Assembly (NCBI GenBank): GCA_019594305.1
Contig: JAFDTZ010000014.1
Coordinates: forward strand, 1 to 23,405
Direction of reading: 5' to 3'
Source of the DNA: Thermoplasmata archaeon
Lineage (GTDB): Archaea > Thermoplasmatota > Thermoplasmata > Halarchaeoplasmatales > Halarchaeoplasmataceae
DNA length: 23,405 bases
The stretch's first letter is position 1, and every line of letters begins with the position of its first letter. The notes beneath the pieces are model-generated. The model made no database searches and was not told the DNA's origin. It saw only the letters and a program-made list of their open reading frames with translations. This document shows positions 1 to 6,598 of this stretch, piece after piece. The position numbers and the translations under genes are program-made.

Positions 1-141
1 AAACGCTCACCAATCAAAGATTTGTTCGCTGTTCGGAATTACTCATAACTTCGTAATTCTAAACGCTCACCAATCAAAGATTTGTTCGCTGTTCGGAATT
101 ACTCATAACTTCGTAATTCTAAACGCTCACCAATCAAAGAT
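1..141. repeat. 60-bp tandem repeat, two perfect copies plus a 21-bp partial copy
   Basis: Positions 1-60 and 61-120 are identical, and 121-141 repeats the first 21 bases before the match breaks down. Each unit contains the 11-mer AATCAAAGATT (12-22 and 72-82; a 10-base match at 132-141) and a 7-bp inverted repeat GAATTAC/GTAATTC (36-42 and 53-59). No open frame of note crosses it. The repeat begins exactly at base 1, so copy number is unknown, and an assembly artefact at a contig end is possible. It is not a CRISPR array, because there are no variable spacers. Confidence 0.9.
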
Positions 142-191
142 CGGCTCGTGAACCCTTGGTTCAAACCCCTTAAAATTCCCAAAAAAGTGAA

Positions 192-318
192 TGTCGGGGG
201 CGGGGTTTGAACCCGCGGCCTCCGGATCGCTCAGGATCCAGGGCAGGTTCTTCGCGCCTCAAATACCCTCAAAGGGTCCCTATGAGTCCGGCGCTCTACC
301 AGGCTGAGCCACCCCGAC
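192..318 (-). tRNA. tRNA-Met (CAT, elongator-like) with a 53-nt intron
   Basis: On the minus strand the acceptor strands GTCGGGG (312-318) and CCCCGAC (193-199) pair, with discriminator A at 192 and no encoded CCA. The D-arm, a 5-nt variable loop and a T-arm with loop TTCAAAC are all present. The anticodon stem CCGGA/TCCGG encloses loop CTCATA-A, giving anticodon CAT. A 53-nt intron (228-280) interrupts the loop after position 37. The splice junction folds into a canonical bulge-helix-bulge: exon CTCA pairs with intron TGAG, with 3-nt bulges TA|G and CG|A cut by the splicing endonuclease. The arm sequences resemble elongator tRNA-Met. A tRNA-Ile2 (CAT) is a less likely alternative. The upstream TATA element is weak. 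Confidence 0.93.
228..280 (-). other. tRNA-Met intron (position 37/38, canonical BHB)
   Basis: This is the 53-nt insertion between anticodon-loop bases 37 and 38. The four-base central helix (exon CTCA with intron TGAG), the flanking helices (intron GGA/TCC and exon CCGGA/TCCGG) and the two 3-nt bulges match the archaeal splicing endonuclease substrate. Confidence 0.88.
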
Positions 319-383
319 AGTTGATGCGGATGGTTTGTATTTGCTGATGTATGGTAGGCGGAGGAACGGTGATGCGTATTCCT

Positions 384-481
384 GCGCTCTACCAGGCTGC
401 ATTCGAGGGCACTTTGGTCTGACCATGCCCTCGATTGTGCGGGGAAGATGCCGCACATCTTCCCTGCAAAGCCACCCCGAC
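384..481 (-). pseudogene. tRNA-Met 5'-half relic interrupted by a 71-bp insertion
   Basis: Bases 471-481 repeat the tRNA-Met 5' acceptor region, and 384-399 repeat its D-arm and start of the anticodon stem. The upstream flank is copied too: 308-332 and 471-495 are identical over 25 bases. Bases 400-470 are inserted where the intact tRNA has a single base (307). No anticodon or T-arm follows, so this is a truncated duplicate and not a functional tRNA. The insertion is listed separately. Confidence 0.75.
400..470. other. 71-bp hairpin-rich insertion inside a tRNA relic
   Basis: The insertion contains a near-continuous hairpin at 403-434 (TCGAGGGCA with TGCCCTCGA, plus an inner TGG/CCA). It also has two mutually exclusive stems: TGTGCGG/CCGCACA (436-442 with 451-457) and GGGAAGATG/CATCTTCCC (442-450 with 456-464). 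No coding frame is evident. It could be a tiny mobile element or a structured RNA, and its function is unknown. Confidence 0.6.
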
Positions 482-540
482 AGTTGATGCGGATGTTAAA
501 ACAGGTGGTTTTGATAGGTGGAGGAAAAGCGAATCAAATC

Positions 541-560
541 CCTGCGCTCTACCAGACCGT
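541..560 (-). pseudogene. Second tRNA D-arm relic
   Basis: Bases 541-555 are identical to 381-395 (the D-arm segment of the first relic), and the flank at about 513-540 resembles 352-380. The region 308-560 therefore reads as a decayed tandem duplication with a period of about 160 bp. Only the D-arm is left. Confidence 0.55.
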
Positions 561-582
561 ACCGCTTTATCTCGAATATTAA

Positions 583-1497
583 CTATTCATCGGGATGAAG
601 TGCTTTGTATATTTTTTCAGAGAATGATGGTCCGACACCATCTATCTTGATTAGATCATCCCGGGACGCTGCCTTCAATTGTTCAACAGATTTAAAACCG
701 CCGTCATAGAGTTTTTCTGCCATTGTGGGGCCCACGTCTTTTATCTCCTGAAACTCCGCAAGAACCTCACTCTTGGTAACCTTCTTTTCTTTAGGCTTCT
801 CGACCTCTTTATCCTCCTCTGCTTCTACTGCCTTTTCCTCTTCTTCCTTTTCTTCCTTTAACTCCTTGTCGGTAACGATCTTTTCCACGACCTCTTCTTC
901 TAAAGGAATAGACAATACCTCACTTTTTCTTATTTCAACCCTCTTGAGCGGGTAAACATCCTTGCAACCTTTTTTAATGTTCGTAGCTAGTTTTCCGAAA
1001 AGCATCTTCTGTACAAGATGCGAAAGGGTCGAATTTTCAGATTCCTCTTTGATGATCTTTTCTTGACGATTACGAAGGGATCCCTTGATAGATGTGTTAA
1101 TTCTTTTGTCAGTTATGGAGAGCACTTTTATCCTAACTTTATATCCTTCTTTGGTGGAAACATCATATACAGAATCAATCTTAGAACGTCTCCTACGTGT
1201 AAGTCGTCTTATATAATCAGTAGTCATGTCATGGTCGATAAACCGTGAAATACATTCACCGCCTCTGACCCCATTAACTTTTAGTTTTACCTTTATATGG
1301 ATCTTCGAAAAATCACCCACTAGGTCCTGAAGGTTTACGTCGCAAACCCTCCCCAGAAGTAACTCCGGGTCTGATGCTGGCGATTCGCCGACTACTCTAC
1401 CATCAAACATATCGGGTGATACAATTCTGTACCATCTTTTCGTTTTCCATTTGTCCTTTACGCGCCTTGCTGTTCGCCTAGATTTTCTCTTAGCCAT
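583..1497 (-). CDS. rps3ae: Small-subunit ribosomal protein eS1 (S3Ae) with C-terminal HhH extension
   Basis: The protein has 304 residues. Residues 1 to about 205 match archaeal S3Ae/eS1: a basic N-terminus, then WKTKRWYRIVSP and the block DGRVVGESPASDPELLLGR. This protein lies near the mRNA exit channel of the 30S subunit. Archaeal members usually have about 200-240 residues. Here a highly acidic Glu/Lys linker (about 205-243) leads to a domain at 245-304 with two helix-hairpin-helix motifs (IKDVGPTMAEKLYDGGF and IDGVGPSFSEKIY), a fold that usually binds nucleic acid. The ATG start has TGAGGA six bases upstream (1504-1509) and a TATA element at about 1540-1547. It may be co-oriented with serS but has its own promoter. 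Confidence 0.95.
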   Translation of the reverse strand: MAKRKSRRTARRVKDKWKTKRWYRIVSPDMFDGRVVGESPASDPELLLGRVCDVNLQDLVGDFSKIHIKVKLKVNGVRGGECISRFIDHDMTTDYIRRLTRRRRSKIDSVYDVSTKEGYKVRIKVLSITDKRINTSIKGSLRNRQEKIIKEESENSTLSHLVQKMLFGKLATNIKKGCKDVYPLKRVEIRKSEVLSIPLEEEVVEKIVTDKELKEEKEEEEKAVEAEEDKEVEKPKEKKVTKSEVLAEFQEIKDVGPTMAEKLYDGGFKSVEQLKAASRDDLIKIDGVGPSFSEKIYKALHPDE

Positions 1498-1503
1498 CGT
1501 TAT

Positions 1504-1547
1504 TCCTCAGGTAGGAGTGAGATGATGTTATCTAATTACAATATAAC
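1504..1547 (-). promoter_or_regulatory. Promoter and RBS of rps3ae
   Basis: On the minus strand a TATA element (TTATATTG, 1540-1547) lies about 45 nt before the ATG. A Shine-Dalgarno sequence TGAGGA (1504-1509) lies six bases before it. Confidence 0.55.
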
Positions 1548-1562
1548 AACTTTTTGGTTAAC

Positions 1563-3077
1563 TCATAGAAGATTTAAGCCTTTCGGTAAATCTCCGCATA
1601 TTTCTTTGAATCTCTCGGGCCATTTATCAGGCTGTATACCTTTTTGTGCAAGGAAAGCCGCCGTCCATCTTTCCAGTCCTATACCGCTACAACCTGAATA
1701 AAGCTCTTCTTTTTGGGATTTTATGTTAAATGCCTTGGTATATTTTCTGAAAACGCTAAGATTTTGGAATTCCAGCCATTTGCTATCCTCTCTACCGCCA
1801 CGATAGGGCATGTAAGCTTCGAAATCTATGGTTCCCAGCACTTCTTCTTCATCCTCACTATCGGTTCCCGCCTGCTGCATATAGAATGGCGCTACTTTTG
1901 CGATACGCCATTCAAGCTGTAGTATCTCCTCAAAAACGTATGTGTATCTCTCAATAAGTTTATCCTTCAATTCCAATAACTGCTCTTTGGTTCCTATGTA
2001 AACGGGTTCTATTCGATGAAATTCATCGACTCTTTCGATCCCATGCCGACCTCCGGATTCATATCTAGCGCTGGGGACACTCCTATCGTAAAGTAGAACG
2101 GGAAGGCTATCTTCAGCTATGGTTTGGTTCTTTAAAGACCAGTAGATGAGCGGGCACTGTGCGTAGCAGATGCCGAATTTAGGCGGAGTCACCAGCTCTC
2201 TAAGTTTTTCCTGTGGAACGTCTTTTGATATCTTGATGTGGTCTATCAACTCTTCCCACTCATACGGATCTCTAGTAATCGGTTCGCATACATAATACAC
2301 CTCGTTAGGTACGCCTTCCATATGCCCTGTATCCTGCCAAACATCGAAGGGAACCATGAAAGACTCTATGACCTCTTGAAATTCCAAGGGTTCAAGGACT
2401 TCTTTATACGCTATTTCCTCCATACATCGTAGAATTTTAGCCGCTTGTGGCCTGTAGAACCATTTCCCCTTGGTAGGACCCTGTTTGATCCATCCCCTTT
2501 TCGCCATCTCTTCCGTAGGATCTTTGTCCCACAATATATCCTTTCTACCGGAGTACCATATTAGATTCCATAATTCTTCTTTGCCCTGATAATACTGGGC
2601 ATCGATTTTTTCTTTTATCCTATTAATAATACGATCTACGAAATTTTTTGACAGCTGCTCCTCCGTAAGTTCTTCCAATAATACGGTACATTTTTTACCT
2701 TCTACGTCTAATTTTTTAACGTAGGGAACCTCAATCTTATCCTTCGGTTCCCGGTCCAAGTTTAATCTTATGGTGTATGATTTAATTTTAACGTCCCTAA
2801 CACCTATCTTATACTTCTTTCCCATATCTTCGCTAAACTTCTTTTTAAGTCTGATGACGGCATCGTGAGCGCGAACATACCTATCGGACACTATTTTGAT
2901 CTTGAGTGTGCTTCCGTCAATATCATGGTCTATGACAGTAGCTCCTCCATCTACACCTCTGGGAACACCTCGTTTAAGGATATCGAGGTTTGCCTCGTTA
3001 ATTGTCTCGAGTATCTGTTCTCCCGCCTTGTTCAACTCGCCGCTGAAGGAGAGGATTGCTTCCAATTCGAAATGCAT
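1563..3077 (-). CDS. serS: Seryl-tRNA synthetase, rare zinc-dependent (methanogen) type
   Basis: This 504-residue protein charges tRNA-Ser with serine and is the rare type-2 SerRS, first known from methanogens, rather than the common bacterial/eukaryotic type. The N-terminus (MHFELEAILSFSGEL) and the long N-terminal tRNA-binding domain (about 1-165) fit that family. The expected zinc ligands are present: Cys308 in YAQCP, Glu357 in RIEPVY and Cys463 in YSGCSGIGLER. They sit at the same spacing as Cys306, Glu355 and Cys461, the ligands I recall for the Methanosarcina barkeri enzyme. The class II catalytic core extends to the C-terminus (motif 3 GIGLERW). There is no clear Shine-Dalgarno, and a TATA box about 31 nt before the ATG suggests a leaderless mRNA. 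A tRNA-Ser gene lies elsewhere in the window. Confidence 0.95.
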   Translation of the reverse strand: MHFELEAILSFSGELNKAGEQILETINEANLDILKRGVPRGVDGGATVIDHDIDGSTLKIKIVSDRYVRAHDAVIRLKKKFSEDMGKKYKIGVRDVKIKSYTIRLNLDREPKDKIEVPYVKKLDVEGKKCTVLLEELTEEQLSKNFVDRIINRIKEKIDAQYYQGKEELWNLIWYSGRKDILWDKDPTEEMAKRGWIKQGPTKGKWFYRPQAAKILRCMEEIAYKEVLEPLEFQEVIESFMVPFDVWQDTGHMEGVPNEVYYVCEPITRDPYEWEELIDHIKISKDVPQEKLRELVTPPKFGICYAQCPLIYWSLKNQTIAEDSLPVLLYDRSVPSARYESGGRHGIERVDEFHRIEPVYIGTKEQLLELKDKLIERYTYVFEEILQLEWRIAKVAPFYMQQAGTDSEDEEEVLGTIDFEAYMPYRGGREDSKWLEFQNLSVFRKYTKAFNIKSQKEELYSGCSGIGLERWTAAFLAQKGIQPDKWPERFKEICGDLPKGLNLL

Positions 3078-3104
3078 GATGATCTAAGGGATATCAAGGG
3101 GTGA

Positions 3105-3112
3105 GATATAAA
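3105..3112 (-). promoter_or_regulatory. TATA box of serS
   Basis: TTTATATC on the minus strand is centred about 31 nt before the serS ATG, which places the transcript start at or next to the start codon. Confidence 0.55.
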
Positions 3113-3160
3113 TGTAATTCATGTGTTTAATGGTATGAACTCTAACGGTATAAACCCCGA

Positions 3161-3169
3161 TTTTTATAC
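3161..3169 (+). promoter_or_regulatory. TATA box of the CBS-V4R-roadblock operon
   Basis: TTTTTATAC predicts a transcript start near 3192. AGGA at 3204-3207 lies six bases before the ATG at 3214 and serves as the RBS. Confidence 0.45.
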
Positions 3170-3213
3170 GAAAGGTTTAATAGGCACTTTATAATTCCTA
3201 TTCAGGATTGCTC

Positions 3214-3780
3214 ATGGAAACATTCGAAAACCCGGATGTACGAATACAAGATGTGATGAGTGTAAATCCCATCATAATCAAGAGAGGTCAATGTGTAAGG
3301 AAAGCCGCTAAACTGATGAAAGAAGCCGGAGTGGGCAGCCTTTTAGTTCTTTCGGACGATGGGTCTCTCGAAGGTATAATAACAGAGATGGATATAGTGT
3401 TCAAAACCGTCGCCGAAGGTTTGAACCCAGATAAAGTTAAGGTCGATGATATCATGTCTTCACCAGTACACTCTATCGAGGGAAACAGAGACCTAGGTTA
3501 TGCAGCCAAGATAATGGCGGAATTAGGTGTGAGACATTTACCAGTTACAAAGGAGGATGATTTGGTAGGCATGTTGACTGAAAACGATATCATCGAATTG
3601 TCACCCGCTTTGTTAGATATCACTAGAGAATATGCAAGGATTCAATACCCCGAAAGCATAGACGAATATAAGGAGCCATCTAGAAGAGAGATATCGGGCT
3701 ACTGCGAAAGCTGTGCCATATATTCGGATCGATTATCTATGAATGACGGACAATTACTATGTCCCGAATGCTACAAATAA
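3214..3780 (+). CDS. CBS-pair protein with C-terminal zinc ribbon
   Basis: The protein has 188 residues and two CBS domains in tandem (about 11-68, IQDVMSVNPIIIKRGQ onward, and 76-132, VDDIMSSPVHSI onward). Such a pair normally forms a Bateman module that binds adenosyl ligands such as AMP, ATP or SAM. A linker leads to a C-terminal zinc-ribbon pattern, Cys164-x2-Cys167 and Cys183-x2-Cys186. There are no transmembrane segments or catalytic domain, so it is probably a ligand-sensing regulator. A TTG six bases upstream (3208) is in frame, but the ATG at 3214 has better spacing to AGGA. It leads a three-gene run with V4R and roadblock genes, which suggests one signalling operon. The exact ligand cannot be told from sequence. 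Confidence 0.9.
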   Translation: METFENPDVRIQDVMSVNPIIIKRGQCVRKAAKLMKEAGVGSLLVLSDDGSLEGIITEMDIVFKTVAEGLNPDKVKVDDIMSSPVHSIEGNRDLGYAAKIMAELGVRHLPVTKEDDLVGMLTENDIIELSPALLDITREYARIQYPESIDEYKEPSRREISGYCESCAIYSDRLSMNDGQLLCPECYK

Positions 3781-3799
3781 AATCAATGAGATGAGTAAA

Positions 3800-4207
3800 A
3801 TGAAGTTTGTTAAACTCTCCGATAAGGAATTAAAAGAAATAGCGACCTTCTACCAAGGTGTTATGGCCACGGCATATGAGGGCTTGTTCTATCGAGAAGG
3901 CAGGGTCATCGGAGATGGCATTCTTGAGATGATCCCTCGCGATAGCGATATATTGGAAAAGGCGGCAAAACTCATAAAAGCAAGGGGGTGGGTCGATGAG
4001 GTCAGTTTTGAGGAAGATAAAGCTATAGTAAAAGGAAGCATCGAAGTGAACGAAGAATCTGCAGCACATACATGTCATAGATTGTGTGGTATAATCGCAT
4101 CGGTTTACGAGAAAGCCGAGGGAAGTATTGTGGACGTTAAAGAAACTAGATGTGAAAGTCTTGGTGACGATCATTGTGAGTTCGATGTTGACAAAAGGGG
4201 GTTCTAA
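3800..4207 (+). CDS. V4R-domain protein
   Basis: The protein has about 135 residues. The C-terminal half carries the V4R (vinyl-4-reductase) signature: a helix with CHRLCGIIASVYEKAEG, then the strand-Cys pattern VKETRCESLGDDHCEF. V4R domains bind small hydrophobic ligands or serve as sensory/adaptor domains, and archaeal stand-alone members are mostly uncharacterised. Cysteines in HTCHRLC and RCESLGDDHC could bind a metal. The start is uncertain: the ATG at 3800 has GAGATGAG four bases upstream, while the ATG at 3791 adds three residues. It follows the CBS gene by 19 bases and precedes the roadblock gene by two, so co-transcription is likely. Confidence 0.85.
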   Translation: MKFVKLSDKELKEIATFYQGVMATAYEGLFYREGRVIGDGILEMIPRDSDILEKAAKLIKARGWVDEVSFEEDKAIVKGSIEVNEESAAHTCHRLCGIIASVYEKAEGSIVDVKETRCESLGDDHCEFDVDKRGF

Positions 4208-4209
4208 AT

Positions 4210-4572
4210 ATGGTGATCACTATTGCCGAGGATATGGAAAATATTTTGGAGAGTTTGAGGGAAGATGGAGTATTAGGTTCTGCGATAATCAGTAAAAACG
4301 GTAATATATTGTCATCAGATCTACAATCAAATGTCCGTGAGGAGACTTTTGCAATTATGATGGCAACTATTTTAGGTGCGACACAGACAGTGAACTCGGA
4401 TCTAAGCATGGGGTCATCGAGTTTTATCGTTATCTATTCTCAGAAGGGCAAAATAATCGTCGCAAACATAGGTGAAAAAGAATTTGTTGCGGTGATAACC
4501 GAACGTAATTATAATACAACAGGGTTATTCGGTAAATTAGAAAACATAACTCAGAGCTTTAGGGACAGCTAA
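4210..4572 (+). CDS. Roadblock/LC7 domain protein
   Basis: The 120-residue protein is a single roadblock/LC7 domain: an N-terminal helix (EDMENILESLREDGVLGSAI), the strand with KNGNILSSDL, a central helix (REETFAIMMATILGA), then the strand pair SSSFIVIYSQKGKIIVANI. Roadblock proteins such as MglB, and the Ragulator proteins in eukaryotes, form dimers that bind or regulate Ras-like GTPases. The window encodes two such GTPases, one about 1 kb away on the opposite strand, so a functional link is a reasonable inference. The gene starts two bases after the V4R gene stops. It ends one base before the convergent nadM-pncC stop codon. Confidence 0.9.
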   Translation: MVITIAEDMENILESLREDGVLGSAIISKNGNILSSDLQSNVREETFAIMMATILGATQTVNSDLSMGSSSFIVIYSQKGKIIVANIGEKEFVAVITERNYNTTGLFGKLENITQSFRDS

Positions 4573-4573
4573 T

Positions 4574-5548
4574 CTATTCCTTTAGAACTACAATTAACCA
4601 TCTTAATGCTTCTTCCGATATTTGTTCTTTTATCTCGTGTCTATTTCCCGACAGTTGAAGATGTTTAGTCATCGTATTATCCCCTATGGACAATCCGATA
4701 TATACGGTGCCCACGGGTTTGTGTTCACTCCCCCCTCCTGGCCCGGCTATGCCTGTTACGGCAAGGCCTATATCCGTATTTGCATTCTCCCGTATGCCCT
4801 TTGCCATACTCCTTACAACCTCTGGACTCACCGCACCCTTCTCATTGATCACAGTTTCATCCACCCCTAACAACTCCGATTTTGACTGGTTACTGTATGT
4901 AACAACCCCTCTTTCAAAATAGGTCGAAGATCCGGGTACATCGGTCAGGCGATTCGCGATCAAGCCCCCTGTACAAGATTCGGCAATAGATATAGTCATA
5001 CTACTTTTCGTTAATATGTCTGCTAGTTCTTTTTCAGTATCATTTTTCATCCTGATTATGGGCATCGATCTTTCTTCGATATCGACATCTTTCATATATT
5101 CAACAATTTCAGGGGGGACGAGGTCTTTCCAATCTCCGCCTTCTTTCATTCTCCGTCTTACTTCTTTTCCCTTCCAATTATCCCTGTTGACTATCTGGAT
5201 ATGCCTTACGTCGATTCCTATGTTTTCAAAGAGTTCGGTAACTATACCGGAGTTCCCATATACGATGTCAAAGTGAGGGATGATGGTTTTAACATAATAG
5301 GGCCATTTGGGGTAGCAGTTTATGTCAGGGACTGGATATATCTCGTAGTTTTCGTATCCTTTACCGTCAAGTACCTTTTTTATCATATCTATCCGCTCCC
5401 CTCCCGAGAGTGGGTTATCCTCCTCCCTCATCTTTTGTGCGCTTCCGACGCCGATAATGATAGTATCACATTCCTTCTCCATGGTTTCCACTACTGATAG
5501 ATGGCCTAGATGGAAAGGTTGAAACCTACCTATGAACAGTCCTCTCAT
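4574..5548 (-). CDS. Bifunctional NMN adenylyltransferase / NMN amidase (NadM-PncC fusion)
   Basis: The protein has 324 residues in two domains. Residues 1 to about 165 are archaeal NadM: nucleotidyltransferase motif GRFQPFHLGH, internal DIVYGNSGIVTELF, and the C-terminal GKEVRRRM helix. NadM joins NMN (or NaMN) to ATP to make NAD. Residues about 175-324 are a CinA C-terminal/PncC domain, with IAESCTGGLIANRL carrying the catalytic serine and AVTGIAGPGGG. PncC deamidates NMN to NaMN and ammonia. Both halves keep their motifs, so both are probably active on the same metabolite. The gene lies 21 bases downstream of the small GTPase gene on the same strand and is probably in its operon. Confidence 0.93.
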   Translation of the reverse strand: MRGLFIGRFQPFHLGHLSVVETMEKECDTIIIGVGSAQKMREEDNPLSGGERIDMIKKVLDGKGYENYEIYPVPDINCYPKWPYYVKTIIPHFDIVYGNSGIVTELFENIGIDVRHIQIVNRDNWKGKEVRRRMKEGGDWKDLVPPEIVEYMKDVDIEERSMPIIRMKNDTEKELADILTKSSMTISIAESCTGGLIANRLTDVPGSSTYFERGVVTYSNQSKSELLGVDETVINEKGAVSPEVVRSMAKGIRENANTDIGLAVTGIAGPGGGSEHKPVGTVYIGLSIGDNTMTKHLQLSGNRHEIKEQISEEALRWLIVVLKE

Positions 5549-5569
5549 AAAGATACACTTATCCCGGGC

Positions 5570-6403
5570 TTATCCTTTCAATTTGGTTAATATGCTCTTC
5601 CTTTTGAAATAGTATTTATTGGCTCCTTTTTCACCTAGAAAATCCAATTCCACTTCCTTTATCCTTTCATTCAATTCCTCAAGCTGGGCGACCGTTGGTA
5701 CATTGTTTACATCTATACCTGCCCTTGGTAGTTGTGCTTGTAGAATGGGGTTGACGAACTCTTCACCCCCCAATTCAAGATACAGTTGTGCCTTGAAAAG
5801 GTCCAATACTTCTACCGATGATATGTCTTCTTTAGCATGATACAACTCGTCGGAATGATAGGTGGCAGGTTCTTGGTTAAGTGAGAGGAGGCCGAGATCA
5901 AAGAAAGAATGTTCAACATTATCGCCGGTTTTCGCACTTGTGAAAAAGAATTTTGTGTTGTATTTTTCGCTGAGAGATAGAAGCTCGGATCTATATGACT
6001 TCAGTTCCTCATCCTCCATATCTACCAGGTCGGATTTGTTTGCCAGAAAGATCATCGACGGCGCATCTCCCAGTACCTCTTTTAGCAGAGGGATCCAGTA
6101 GGATTCTATTGACTCCCGGGTCTCAGGTCTCGTAAGGTCACAAAGTATCAGTGCACCTTTGGCACCTCTCATGTTCGCCTTCTGTGTCTGTTGATAACCT
6201 TGCTGTCCGATAAGATCCCCGATAAGCATCTTCAATGTTATCCCTCTATCATCATAATTTATTATCTTTTTCTTGAAGTTGGCTCCGATCGTGGCTATAT
6301 ACGAATCAGAAAAGGTTTGATCTACGTATCGCTTTACCAACGATGTCTTGCCCACCGCACCGTCGCCCAACAATACTATCTTACTCTTGTGTGTTTCGGC
6401 CAG
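5570..6403 (-). CDS. Ras/Rab-like small GTPase with ~100-residue C-terminal extension, probable CTG start
   Basis: From a CTG start at 6403 the protein has 277 residues. G motifs are complete: G1 GDGAVGKT (13-20), G2 around TIG, G3 DLIGQQ from Asp63 (usually WDxxGQE), G4 NKSD (122-125) and G5 TSAKTG (155-160). Residues about 175-277 form a charged, helix-rich extension that I do not recognise. The first standard start, TTG at 6373, would begin the protein at the P-loop and cut off strand 1 (SKIVLL). No ATG, GTG or TTG lies between it and the upstream in-frame TGA. The CTG has GGTGA six bases upstream, so it is preferred. A sequencing error is the alternative. It heads a probable operon with nadM-pncC. 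Confidence 0.88.
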   Translation of the reverse strand: MAETHKSKIVLLGDGAVGKTSLVKRYVDQTFSDSYIATIGANFKKKIINYDDRGITLKMLIGDLIGQQGYQQTQKANMRGAKGALILCDLTRPETRESIESYWIPLLKEVLGDAPSMIFLANKSDLVDMEDEELKSYRSELLSLSEKYNTKFFFTSAKTGDNVEHSFFDLGLLSLNQEPATYHSDELYHAKEDISSVEVLDLFKAQLYLELGGEEFVNPILQAQLPRAGIDVNNVPTVAQLEELNERIKEVELDFLGEKGANKYYFKRKSILTKLKG

Positions 6404-6409
6404 GGTCTT

Positions 6410-6414
6410 TCACC
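6410..6414 (-). promoter_or_regulatory. Ribosome binding site supporting the CTG start of the small GTPase gene
   Basis: GGTGA on the minus strand lies exactly six bases before the CTG at 6401-6403. It is much too far from the TTG at 6373 to serve that codon. The rest of 6415-6598 holds no gene that I can see. Confidence 0.6.
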
Positions 6415-6562
6415 TATTTACTTGAATATCTTTCTTAAGTTGGAATAATCTAACACCCTTAAAGCCTTTGGGTTATTATATCTAGGATAAAACTGTGTAC
6501 ATCGATAAATCGTGGAACTCTTCTATGTACTATATGATAAAATTATAACATGTAATAGAAAC

Positions 6563-6570
6563 GTAAATAA
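6563..6570 (+). promoter_or_regulatory. Probable TATA box of the radical SAM gene
   Basis: GTAAATAA is centred about 32 nt before the ATG at 6599. No Shine-Dalgarno precedes the ATG, so a leaderless transcript is likely. Confidence 0.4.
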
Positions 6571-6598
6571 ACTTACAATCCCTTAACCAAAAAAGATT

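Noticed and set aside
1..141. CRISPR array
   Set aside because: The repeats are exact and directly adjacent, without unique spacers, and no cas gene is in the window.
142..180. Extra tRNA T-arm (GGTTCAAACC) 3' of tRNA-Met
   Set aside because: The flanking bases do not pair as a T-stem, and no other tRNA part is present.
231..458. Open frame of 75 codons across the tRNA-Met region
   Set aside because: It lies inside the tRNA and its relics and shows no protein features.
3743..3799. N-terminal extension of the V4R protein
   Set aside because: It overlaps the end of the CBS gene, and GAGATGAG favours the start at 3800.
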